Shown here piece by piece: positions 35,831 through 46,268 of a stretch of 64,000 bases of DNA. A program made the position numbers and the translations under genes. This stretch comes from Brachypodium distachyon (taxonomy: Eukaryota > Streptophyta > Magnoliopsida > Poales > Poaceae), in assembly GCF_000005505.3 (NCBI RefSeq), contig NC_016132.3, positions 20,574,501 through 20,638,500 on the forward strand. The letters run 5' to 3'. The stretch's first letter is position 1, and each line of letters starts with the position of its first letter. The notes under the pieces were generated by a model. It was not told the origin of the DNA. It was given only the letters and a program-made list of their open reading frames with translations, and made no database searches.

Positions 35831-36710
35831 CGGCCTGGAGCGCAGCGGGCACACGAAGATTGGAGGTCGCGGTGGGAGTCAGGCGCGCGGAGGCGGCCGC
35901 GGCGCCGCCGGCGAGGAGGGAGAGGCAGAGCGGGCGGTGCCGGGGAGGGACGGGCCGGGAAGAGGAGCTGGCGAGGCGGGGCGGGTGGTTGCGGACAGAG
36001 AAGAGGGCACGGCGCGGCGTGGTGGGCGGTGGCGGGGCGGGCAGGGGAGTTGGCGTCAGGGCGGGCAGACAGAGGAGCTGGGGTGGGCAGAGGAGGGCGG
36101 GGCGGGATAGGCAGAGGACATGGCGAGCCGGGCCGTGGACTTGTGGAGGAAGCAGGAGATGGACGTCATTGCTGCTGCTGTATCGGGAACAGAGAAGGAG
36201 GAAGAAGAGATGGTTAAGTCAGTTGCCAGGCTCGCACGGCATTGGCCTGACCGGTGACCCACCTCGTCAGTTTTGGAGTTATTCGTTAGCAATTGGATGA
36301 TTAGTGTAATCCGGTGGTTTTTAGTAAATAAAACATAGACCGGTACCAACCTGTAACCCTAACCACTAATGTGGTGGTTTGTGTAATTTACTAAAAACGC
36401 AGGGCGCACAGCAAGAACATATCAGGCTCATTCTCACTCGGCCTGTTTTTTCTTCTCTCCTGACGCGAGAGCGCCGCAGTTGCCGTTGTCAAAGTCACGC
36501 AGAGCCGCTAGCAATGCAGAGCCTCGGTGTCGCTTGACAGTGCGTGCATCCATCGTCCATGCTCTCGCGGACGCAACAGGTAATTAACATCCCGTACTGC
36601 GTCGTGGAGCCTAGCTTGGAGCTTCCTGCAGAAAAAAATATCTCGCACTCGCGCCAAAGCCAGATGATCGATCAAGCCTCTGGCCAGCGGTTTTCTGAAA
36701 ACACACAAGG

Positions 36711-39024
36711 CACTACGGGAGAATCCTACATTGCCGACAGCCCAAAGCCTCTAGTAAAGGCCTCTTTGCCTCCGGAAAAGCCTTTGCCGGCGGCTTTTCC
36801 TCGAGGCCGCCGGCAAAGGGTGTCGGCACGAAGGCACACCGGCAAAGGCTTCTTTGCTGGCGGCGTTTTTACGGACCCTTCGGTAAAGCCTTTGCCGGAG
36901 GCCTTTTGCGGCTTTCGGCAAAGAAAAGTAGCTAACGGGGCGAAACGGCACATGATGGCTTTGCCAGCGGCCAGCCTTCGGCAAAGAAAAAAACCGTAAT
37001 TAAAATAAAATAAAACGTAACTACCCCTGCTGCTGCAGCCCCACCGCCGCTGCTCTCGCGCTGCTGCTGCAGCCCCGCCGCCGCTGTTGCCTCGCGCCGC
37101 CGGCCGTCGAGGAGAGAGAGAGAGCAGAGGGGAGAGAGCTTCTGCCCCCCGTGGTGGAGGGGGGCGCCTCCACCCGGCTGCTGCTGCTGTTGGAGAGAGG
37201 GGAGGAGCCGCGCAGGTCACCGGCGCTCGGCCTCCACCTGGCTGCTGCTGCCCGCCTGCATAGGAGCCAACGGAGAGGAGAGCTCGTGGGGGAGAGAGAT
37301 GACAGAGAGATAGGGGGAGATAAGACAGAGGGAGAAAAGAGATGTGGCTGGGAAGAAAGATCGGGAGAGATAAACGGTCAGGAGCGCGCCACGTCATTGA
37401 TCCGTGGCGCGGTCACGCGGATCGGTGACGTGGCCAGAATCTTTGCCGGAGGCTAGCCGCCGGCAAAGTTTTTTTTTCTACATGTATATATTTGATGAGG
37501 TTTGTCCTATTTTAATTTTATGCCAGGCTTGTATACCCATAACGTGGTAACGTACCAAAACTTGCTAATTTTAGATAAAGTTTTAGTATTATTTCATTTT
37601 TTCCTATTAAACGGCTCTAGAAAATGATAAATAATTATTTTTACATATAAGGTGTTGATTTTAATTCACATTACTCATAATTAAAGCTAAATGAAACCAC
37701 AGTAAAAAATTCAACTCAAAAAATGGATAAATTGTTGTGAAACTTGGTTTGGGACTCAAATTTGGAGGTTCATTTTCGAGATCGTGCAATTTGTGAAGAA
37801 TGTACCATTTGGATTTTGTGTAATGATTTGAAATTTTTATCCCAGCCTTGTATACCCATAATATGACTCCATGAAAAAAATTGCTAATTTTTGACAAAGT
37901 TTTAGTATTATTGATTTTTTTTTAATAAAACGGCTCTAAAAATGATAAATAATTACTTTTACATAAAAGTTGGTGGTTTTAATTCGCATTACTCATCATT
38001 AGCAGTAAATGAAACCATAGTAAAATAATAAACTTAAAAAGGGAAAATCTTATTGCAAAACTTGGTTCGGGACTCAAATTGGACGTTTGGGTGCTAAGTT
38101 CAAGAACTTATACGAAAATGTTGCAATTTGTGAAGCATGTACCATTTTAATTTTGTGTATGCACCTGTAATTTTTATGCCAAGTTAATATACCCACAAAA
38201 TGACACCATGTCAAAAATGGTTCTTTTTTGACAAAGTTTTAGTATTATTTCATTTTTTCCTATTAAATGGTTATAGAAAATGATAAGTAAAATGTGGTGA
38301 TTTTAATTCATAGTAGTAATCATTAATGACAAATGAAACCACACTAAAAGTCTCAACTCAAAAGTGGGTCAAATTAATGCAAAGCTTTGTTCAGGATTCA
38401 AATTTGGATGTTCACTCTTGAGATCGTTCATTTTGTGAAGTATGTACCATATTCATTTGGTGTATTGACTTGTAACTTGTATCCCAGTGTTACATACCTA
38501 TAACTTGGTACCATGCCAATTTTTGTGAATTTTTGACAAAGTTTTGGTATTGTTTCACTTTTCCCTATTAAACGGCTTTATAAAATGATAAATAATTATT
38601 TTTACATAAAAAGTTATGATTTTAATTCGCATTACTCGTCGTCAATGTCAAATGAAAGTACAGAAAATTTTCAACTCAAAAAGTAGTGGTATACATTATC
38701 ATTTGAAACAAGAGAGAAATGGAGACAAAAAGGAGGAGATAGACACTCTTTGCCGGAGGCTTTTTTTTGCCTGGCCTTCGGCAAAGAGGCCACGTGTTCA
38801 CGGCGCCGTTAGCCGCAGCGGCAAGTCCACGTGGTCACCTTCTTTGCCGGATGCCTTTTTGTCTCTTTGCTGAAGGCTTTTATTTGCCACAGGCGTTTTG
38901 TATGTTTTGCCGGAGGCTTTTTAATTTTGCCGCCGGCAAAGACTTTGCCTTCTTTGCCGGAGGCCCGAAAAAATGCCGGAGGCAAAGGCCGAGGGCTCCG
39001 GCAAAGACAGGTTTTCCGGTAGTG
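36711..39024. mobile_element. CACTA (En/Spm) element, non-autonomous, 2.3 kb
   Basis: Begins CACTACGGGAGAATCC and ends GGTTTTCCGGTAGTG, with AGG duplicated at 36708-36710 and 39025-39027. Both subterminal regions are packed with direct and inverted TTTGCCGG(C/A)GG motifs, the typical transposase-binding layout. The interior has a GC-rich GAGAGA segment (37020-37440) and tandem AT-rich repeats (37490-38690). No transposase. Confidence 0.93.
37490..38695. repeat. Four ~320-bp AT-rich tandem repeats inside the CACTA element
   Basis: The block AAAGTTTTAGTATTATTTCA recurs near 37577, 37900, 38234 and 38540. Each copy is followed by CCTATTAAA(C/T)GG, AATGATAAATAATTA, TTTTAATTC and AAATGAAACCACAGTAAAA. 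Spacing is about 305-335 bp with clear divergence between copies. Confidence 0.88.
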
Positions 39025-39027
39025 AGG

Positions 39028-39788
39028 CAGCTTCCTGCACGTGGTAATTCTCTCCGTAACTCGCTCCGTTCATAAGTACTTGTCGTGGTTTTAGTGCGAG
39101 GTGTGTTGCTGGTGGTAGCTACTACAGTGCGTACACATGTTGTCGATCACTGGCTGGCATGCATGTGAGGACATCGATCACGTACGGCTGCATCCTAGGC
39201 CGCTTGTTGAATTGGTCCTTGCCGTGTAGTAGCAAGATCATAATCTAGCTAGCTGCTGCTTGCCCCTGTCCCGTACGTCCTCAGGTTCCTCGTCTGGTGC
39301 CACCGCACGCGGCGATCCCCTCCCCCCCCTAGCTAGCTAGCTCTCGGAGCTGCACCGGCCGTACCGATGCATGCATATATACGGATCGGCGACCTGTGAT
39401 CCAAAATGCATACGCCGATATAGATAGATATACGACGGATAGGATCGGATAGACGAGAGATGAGGTTCGATCCATCTTCACGCGTCGGCGCAAACACACT
39501 GAGAGTAGGTGAAAAGTCCATTCGGCCACTTTTACGCCGGCTGGCTAGCTAACTGGTCTTGCTAGTATTTTTTGACGAGACAACCATCAGACACACCCGA
39601 AAGAATCCCACTGCGGGAAAAGTGATCCAGTTTATGAGAAAAATCGGACCCGAAAACCATACAAATCATGGTTAATTAAAGGAAAATCGGGCAAAGACCA
39701 AAGAGCACGACTTATTAAGGAAAGCCGTACAAAGACCCTAACACCGAGCAACATCCTAACAAAGCTAGTATTACCTTTACGTATTATT
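39028..39788. other. Intergenic, no gene seen
   Basis: Short repeats such as CTAGCTAGCTAGCT near 39330 and TAGATAGATATACGACG near 39420. No coding signal. Confidence 0.5.
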
Positions 39789-39790
39789 TA

Positions 39791-39914
39791 CTTCCTCCGT
39801 CCAACAAAAGATGTTTCAACTTTGACTAAATTTGAATGCATCTATACACTAAGTCATGTATAGATACATTCAGATTTTAACAAACTTGAGACATCTTTTG
39901 TTGGACGGAGGGGG
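39791..39914. mobile_element. Stowaway MITE
   Basis: Ends CTTCCTCCGTCCAACAAAAG and CTTTTGTTGGACGGAGGGGG, TA on both sides. Inner arms ATGCATCTATACACTAAG and GTATAGATACATTCAGA. Confidence 0.9.
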
Positions 39915-39939
39915 TATTAAGATTTTGATATTGAAAAGT

Positions 39940-40095
39940 CGCCTGTTTTTAGTTAGACATCAGTCAACATGTTTAGCCGTTGGACCTTAATCCAATGGTA
40001 ACAAGTGAGAGATGAAAGAATGGTGATGATTCTCAGATCCGAATTAATCCAACAGTTCTGAAATGTAGACTAAAATTTACTTAAAAATCATGAGA
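39940..40095. repeat. Dispersed repeat, copy 1
   Basis: GTCAACATGTTTAGCC, CTTAATCCAA, GTGAGAGATGAAAGA, ATTAATCCAAC and TTACTTAAAAATCA occur in the same order as in 62150-62325. Probably an undefined transposon family; termini not seen. Confidence 0.65.
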
Positions 40096-40425
40096 CTTGG
40101 ACACATGCACACCCTATTTACTAAGGTGCTCCAGCTCACAGCAATCGATCCCCGGTCGGCCAATAATAGGTGCCATTTTTCTGGCATGGCACCAGGACGT
40201 ACGTACGACTGTACGTCGTATGTCTCACAGGTCAATTGTTTGCACTGGATCCCCCGGCCGCATGCAATTTAGGAGGCCAATCAACTTGTGCCATGTCATG
40301 CGGCAGCGAGATCAGCTATACCTTCGTCAGGCCGGGTCCCGAATGAAAGCTAGCGTGATTACCCTATCCTGTTTGCTGAAGGCAAAATATTTTTCTCTAT
40401 CTTGCCCGTTTCACCTTCTTTAGTA

Positions 40426-40502
40426 CTCCTTCTGTCCCAAAACAAATGACGTTGATTTGTATAAGAATATATAGAAATCCACGTCACTTATTTCACATCG
40501 AG
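40426..40502. mobile_element. Degenerate short Stowaway MITE
   Basis: CTCCTTCTGTCCCAAAACAA and AATGACGTTGATTTGTATA at the left; AATCCACGTCACTTATTT at the right, with a decayed right tip before TA. It resembles the MITE at 31688/32764. Confidence 0.45.
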
Positions 40503-40505
40503 TAT

Positions 40506-41865
40506 ATTGAATCTAAGCTAGATCTGATCGATTCAGGTCCATATCTTCTTCTTCTTTTAACAGCTTCAGGTCCATATCTACCGTACTGCTGATCGAGTAG
40601 TATCCATTTACAAACACTTGAACACCTCCGATCATCGTCCTCCTCAAAACCCAAACTCATGGCAAGCAGGAAATTTGTTCACTTGTTGTGCCTTTCTAGT
40701 TTCTACAAGTTCCTTTCTGGACGCGTGTTATCCATAGACCGTTTATGCATGGTCAACCTCACTGCATTATTGGTTTTTTGTATTCGGTGCAATTAATTAA
40801 CACGACCCCATCCAGGAGACATGCATGCATGCATCATTCTGATTCTGAAATGATTGATGCATTACGGGACTTTGCATATTCTTGGTTCGTCAACCTGCAT
40901 CCAAGTTACTTACCCGGTATGCGCGTATGACATGTGGGTCCCTCCTCATACCTGGGTTCTTCCATGGATCCCGGATCTGTTTCTGGGCAGCGGTTGGCTG
41001 CCTTTTGGTCAGGTGGGCCACCACGCAATCTTACGGGGCTTGATCTTTGGTCACTGCGCCGTGGGCCATGTTATCTACATGCAGGAGATAGTTTGGTTCT
41101 TTGAGGAGACAGTTCCTGTTCTTCTGTGGCTCGGGGCATGTGAAGTGCAACATGTGGCACTATCGCCCTACCGTGACACATATGATGATATCATGTTGCA
41201 ATTTTAGGATAGAATTTATAATAATCAAGACTCAAGACTACCGTAGTGTGACTGTGTCAAGAATATCTTTTGGGCCTTGTTCCACCAGAAACGCATGAAT
41301 ACCTTTCGATCCAAATTTCCCAGAGGACAAGAATGATGAGCACGGCCAAGACCTTTCTTTTGTCACTCTGTCGACGTCAACGCCTATAGACCAATTCTTG
41401 AATGAAACGCCAACTAGTAACATACTATATGCCCACTAGAATTAATTGGGATCGAGGCGTCGATCAAGTGTGGTGTTTTTTTTCTTTGATAATGTGATAA
41501 GCACAAACAGAAATGTAGGTTACCAAAGTGAGATATATTTGTCTCCGAGAGATCAAGGTGGTCTAGGGTCCAAAAATTTATAGACTAAAAACATCTGCAA
41601 GTGGTTATTCAAAATTTCGGAATGTGATGGGTTGCGGCTAGAGCTGTTGCGCAGTAAGTATCACTATGCCAGTTTGCTGTCCAAAATTGCTCTGACACGC
41701 CCCCTCTAAAAGAGCATTTTCCATCTTTCTTTTTTTCTGAATTGTGCTTAATAGTCGATCCGGCTACTGATGTAGAAAAACTGAACGTTGAGTCCCCGAA
41801 TATTGCGTTTGGGGCTTGATTGACCACTAGGGAGTAGTGTTATGCCAAGCTTGCTTTGGTGAACC
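40506..41865. other. Intergenic, no gene seen
   Basis: No domain on either strand. An ACATGCATGCATGCATCA run lies near 40820. Confidence 0.45.
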
Positions 41866-41869
41866 TTGT

Positions 41870-42560
41870 GGACCTACCGGATTCATTTTCCTCCTTATTG
41901 TCTACATCAAGGGTGTTCTCTGTCAAATCTTCTTATCAGTCTTTTACTAACTATGATTGCCAATTTCGTCACAATATCATTTGGAAACTTAAGGATCCTC
42001 TACAGATAAAATAAAAATGTGTGGCTCCTCTGTCATGGGGTTGTGTCACTAAGGATAACCTTGCTAAAAGGAATTGGAATGTTTCCAAAAACAATGTTCT
42101 TTTCTGATCAAAATGAGACCATTCAACATTTGTTTTTTGAATGCCCTATGGCGCTTTTGGTATGGAGAGTTGGTCTTGTGACGTTTAATTTACAGCTGGT
42201 CTTGTGACGTTTAATTTACAGCCTCCCATTTGCATTCTAAATATGTTTGGCCATTGTCTAGGGCTGGGAAACAACTGCAAATGCTTATCCTTGTAGGGAC
42301 TTGTGTGATATGCTGGTCTTTATGGAACTTCCAGATTGATTTGGTTTTTAACGAGAAGAAAGTTTTGAATTTTTTGCATATTGTTCGAGCGGCGCAATGG
42401 CTCCATACTTGGTCCTTGTTGCTTTGGACGGTGGACAAGGAGTCTATGAAATTTGAGTGCAACCATTTGGAGACAGGAGCTCGGGAATTCTTTCAATCAA
42501 TCGGTTTGGGTGGCGTGCCCGTCTTAGGCTTGAGGATGGATGATACGTTCTGCCTTTGAT
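41870..42560 (+). pseudogene. LINE-type reverse transcriptase zinc-binding (zf-RVT) domain remnant
   Basis: Forward-strand fragments in shifting frames read WLLCHGVV, DQNETIQHLFFECPMALLVW, RAAQWLHTWSLL and CNHLETGAREFF, in the order of the zf-RVT region and following segment of plant non-LTR elements. Upstream codons read CQFRHNIIWKLKDPLQIK in another frame. A 26-bp tandem duplication and several frame breaks make it non-functional. No YADD motif or RNase H. Confidence 0.8.
42171..42222. repeat. 26-bp tandem duplication in the LINE remnant
   Basis: TGGTCTTGTGACG.. TTTACAGC is exactly repeated (42171-42196, 42197-42222). Perfect identity indicates a recent event. Confidence 0.9.
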
Positions 42561-43156
42561 TTTTTCTATAACTTTTGAGAATGATACGTTGTTGGATATC
42601 TTAATAATATCGATGCAGAGTCCGAGGGTTACACTCCTTTTCCAAAAAAAAAAGGAACCTTTGTAAGATTTCATATCCATGCCATGTCAATTCAATTCTG
42701 GTATATTTCTGATTTTTTTTTTCTATCCTGTGTTCCAAATCAAGGCCAACAACATAGGAAATCCACATGATTTTAAGACAAGCAAAAGGAAACAGTGCAG
42801 GCGATAGGCCAATCAATCACCAGGTAGAGACTAGAGAGTAGCGCGCACTCGACATCAGGTAAAAGAGGATGATGAGCACTGCTGCACCAAAGCAGCACGA
42901 CGCCAAAGGAAAGCGGTGAAAGTCATTTGCAGCCGCCCGAGCTAGCCAGCACCACTGCACCACCCGACGGCCATTCGCCCAGAGTCTCCAGCCACAGAAA
43001 AGCAGGAGAGCGAAGCGCGGGCCCGGAAAAATCTGCCCGTCCACCTCTCCGCCAATCGCGAGGCGGCGCCCACGTGCCAACCCCTTCCACGTCCCCCTCC
43101 CGAGCCTCCCCTATTTCTATCTCATCGCTTGCCTTCGTTGCCTACAGACTTCTCAC
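42561..43156. other. Intergenic and promoter side of the TIGR01589 gene
   Basis: No gene. The last 150 bp is CT-rich and probably holds the core promoter and leader start of the gene at 43222. No clear TATA box seen. Confidence 0.45.
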
Positions 43157-43158
43157 TT

Positions 43159-43205
43159 CTCAGCTCAGCTCAGCTCAGCTCAGCTCTTCTTCTTCTTCTT
43201 CTTCG
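43159..43205. repeat. (AGCTC)n and (CTT)n microsatellites in the leader of the TIGR01589 gene
   Basis: About five CTCAG units followed by about six CTT units, just before the ATG at 43222. CT-rich leaders are common in grass genes. Confidence 0.85.
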
Positions 43206-43221
43206 CAGCCCATTTCACGCC

Positions 43222-43877
43222 ATGGGAGACTCCTCGTCAGCTTCCTACATAAGAATGGTGCGTACCTTCCATTATATATGTCCATACATACGGAATTTAG
43301 ACTGATCTTACAAATATGCATCAAATGATATATAGGATGTAAAAATTGAGATGTCATGTTGCCATGGGATCGATTTCAGGTCCACCATCTGATAGAGAAG
43401 TGCATTTGCTTCAACCTGAACAAGGAGGAGTGCATAGAGGCCCTGGAGAAGCATGCCAGCATCAACCCTGTCGTCACTTCCACTGGTACCTAGCTTAGCC
43501 ACACAGCATACATGCATGTTGGCTTAGATCTCAGCATGCTATTGCCAGCTTCCATTAGTTCTGTGCAGATTCAGTTTGTTATATGTCTGCACGATCCTTT
43601 GCCAGCGCTTAGATCATACTATAGCTAGCTAGCATACTTACTTATGTGATTTCATGTGCATAATAATTAAATATATACTGAAGACCTGGTAGCAATAATT
43701 TGATCTTGCCGGCATGCAGTGTGGAAAGAGCTGGAGAAGGAGAACAGGGAGTTCTTCGAGACGTACCAGAAAGACCGCGCGGAGCGGAAGATCGAGGCGG
43801 AGACGATGCAGCGGGTCCAGAAGATGCTCTCGGATGCGGCTGCCTCGAGGACCTCCGACGACGACGACGACGGCTAG
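43222..43877 (+). CDS. Small plant-specific protein with TIGR01589 domain
   Basis: Coding exons 43222-43257, 43380-43485 and 43720-43877 give 99 residues. All junctions are GT-AG and in frame. The protein is the domain itself: VHHLIEKCICFNLNKEECIE, ALEKHASINPVVTSTVWKEL, EKENREFFETY, then a basic/acidic helix and a terminal Asp run (DDDDD). This matches the uncharacterised plant-specific TIGR01589 family (signature [MV]xHLIEKC..FN..KEEC..AL..HA.I.PV.T.TVWKELEKEN..FF). The function is unknown. The residues MGDSSSASYIRM before the domain come from the first exon; the ATG fits a Kozak-like CCATGGG. Confidence 0.9.
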
Positions 43878-46268
43878 AGCTAGCTAGCTGGCTATATAGC
43901 TGCTAGTTATCTCGAGCTCATGCATATCTCTAATTGTATCATGTGTCTTATGTTAATTGGCTTTATATGTGTTTAGGGCATCGAATTATCGTATCTACCT
44001 AATAACAGATAAGTATGATTGGTGGCTTAATTGCACTAGCTAGCAGCATACCTTAAAACCATGCATCTCGTACTGTATAGCTAAGCTAGAAGTGGGGAAG
44101 CTGGCTAGCAAGCCTTTCGGTGTATATATATGTATGTACGTTCGTTAAGTTTGTGTGTGTATAACTGTATATACACATCTCGATGTGCATATGGAATATT
44201 CAAGTGGACCTACAAACGGTCTACAGGTTCTCTAACCTTATCATTGCTAATCCATTTCGTGACAGGTGGCGGTGAGTACGTGCATGAGCCGCTAATGACG
44301 TGGACATGCCCGATCAGGCATATATATACAAAAGTAGATCGACTACATCCGACCATATATGTCTGTAAAATTAAGAATAAAGATGGGATGTAAAATGGTT
44401 TGTTTCTTCAGCTGCCTCTACAGGAAAAGAGCTAACACTGAGCATCAAAGATCGATATTATGCTCTTGCTCTTCTTCTCTAAATCGGTAAATTAATAATG
44501 AGCTCATGATAGGACCTAGAGTCAGTTGGTGGCGTCACACCTTTACATAGCCTCGTTTGGAATCTTGGCCAAATCCGTTTAATCTCAATAATAACATACC
44601 TGATATATATGCGCAAAAAAACATACCTAATATGTAGGAAGCAATTTCATAGAATCCAACTTCCTTATGTCTAAAAAAGTAACAAATTCTCGTGTTAGAT
44701 TAATCAAAATTCTGAAGAAAAAACTTGCGTTAATTTAAAAGAAGATAATTAAACTAATAAATTAGACAAAAACTGTATTTCTTATATCATTTGATAGAAC
44801 GATGAGCATGGTTTCCAGTTAAATTCTCACTTACATCCTCATCATCAGAAAATAAATAAAGGGAAAAGGTGCTCATGTGTTACATATAGAATACATGCGT
44901 GATAAATTCTAGTCGAGTCTTTAGTGAAATTTCCTTTAAAATAGACTAACTTGTAAACATTTCACTGCATATATTTATTGCAAATGTCCATTAAGACCAC
45001 TGCTAGTTCTGAGAAACACCATTCACTATTACAATTTACTAGTATTCATTAAAAAAACTATTATAAGTTTTTTTCTTTACGTTCTGTGGTGAGGTTTTTC
45101 TTTCCCCATCCTTTTTTTTCACTCAGGTTTTTTCATGGTCATTATTTGTGTTAATCCTATTTTCCTTTCATCTAGTTTTTTCCTATCAAAATTTTCCAAA
45201 CATTTTCTTTTTTTTTTCTGTTTTCCGATGTTTGGCGCAATATGATAGTTTTTTTTCCGGATATTCCGCAGTTTTTGGTTTTCTTCCATCCTTTCCACAG
45301 GTTTTCTACTTTTCTTTCCTGTAGCTATCTTTACAAGAAAATATGAGAAAGTACATAAGAAGGAGGCAATACACTGTGAAAAAATGTGTGTATGCAGTAT
45401 ATTATTACCAAGAAATGTACTAGTAAACAAGCGATACAACAGAGACAATAAAAAGTACACAGCAAATTAAGAATACAAACTGTATACAACTAAAATATAT
45501 AAAAAATATATAGCACGCCATACTATACAAGGAAAATTCATCATCGAAATGTATCGTATTGATTATAGGAGTATAACCTAATAGGGTGGGTAAAATAAAA
45601 ACTTATATTATACTCACTTCTCTAGGTAAGCATTTAGCTTAAACAAAGCTTTTTTTATTTTATGAAAACAACGCTACATTTCTAATTTGCAACAAATGAT
45701 ATTCCTACCCTTCAGGGAAGAATAGAGTTGGATCCATACTAGTGCTCTGCTTTGTTGTCTTGTCCCAGCAGTCGTTTCATGCTCTACTATGTTTCTCTTC
45801 GTCCGGCGCCCGGCGTACGTGAGCTGAGCTGGACGTCTACGGCCGTATATACACCTCCCAACACCACGCTGAGGCGTGCGCCAATTGGATGTCCGGTAGC
45901 TCAGCGATTGTCATGGGCCACGGCTGACTTGTACAATATAGATTCTTTGTGAGGGCGACACGCCTCTGGTCCCGCCCGTTCCGGCTACAGGACTAAATCA
46001 GCCTGTGCATTAATGGTATTGTAACGCAGGCAGCATGCTTTGTTGTACATGTCGACCTCATGACTGATCAGTCGTGACAAGGAAACTATACACAGAAACA
46101 TTATGATTGATTCATATATACTATAGAGCAACTAGAGCACAGCAGGCAAATAAGAAAACTGCACAAGCCGAATCACGCCATGCCACGGACAATCTACAAA
46201 GGCAACAAGGTTCGACTTCCAGATTTCTGAAACTGTGATCTGTGATCTGCAACCGGGGTTTCAGGCTG
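43878..46268. other. Gene-free stretch between two convergent genes
   Basis: 3' UTRs of the TIGR01589 gene (+) and the MTP gene (-) at either end. The middle is AT-rich with T-runs (45050-45330) and GCTAGCTAGC repeats near 43880. No gene or complete transposon seen. Confidence 0.5.

Larger units (their letters stand above)
34313..36392. mobile_element. Mutator-like element (Pack-MULE type) with ~90-bp TIRs and 10-bp TSD
   Basis: The left arm AGTAAATTACAGAAAACCAC and the right arm (complement AGTAAATTACACAAACCACC) match over about 90 bp, through CACATTAGTGG, GGTACC and TTTACTAAAAACCACCGG. The target duplication AAAAACGCAG is exact at 34303-34312 and 36393-36402 (9-10 bp, as for Mutator). No transposase. 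Cargo: a coding-like fragment from 34558, interrupted by hAT element B, then a very GC-rich block at 35850-36130. GC-rich cargo in long Mutator TIRs is the hallmark of Pack-MULEs. Confidence 0.88.

Noticed and set aside
35747..36300. Gly/Arg-rich frames in the Pack-MULE cargo
   Set aside because: Simple G-rich sequence, frames in all three phases. Not called as genes, only as cargo.
45119..45460. Lys-rich minus-strand frame
   Set aside because: T-rich low complexity on the plus strand produces it; no domain.
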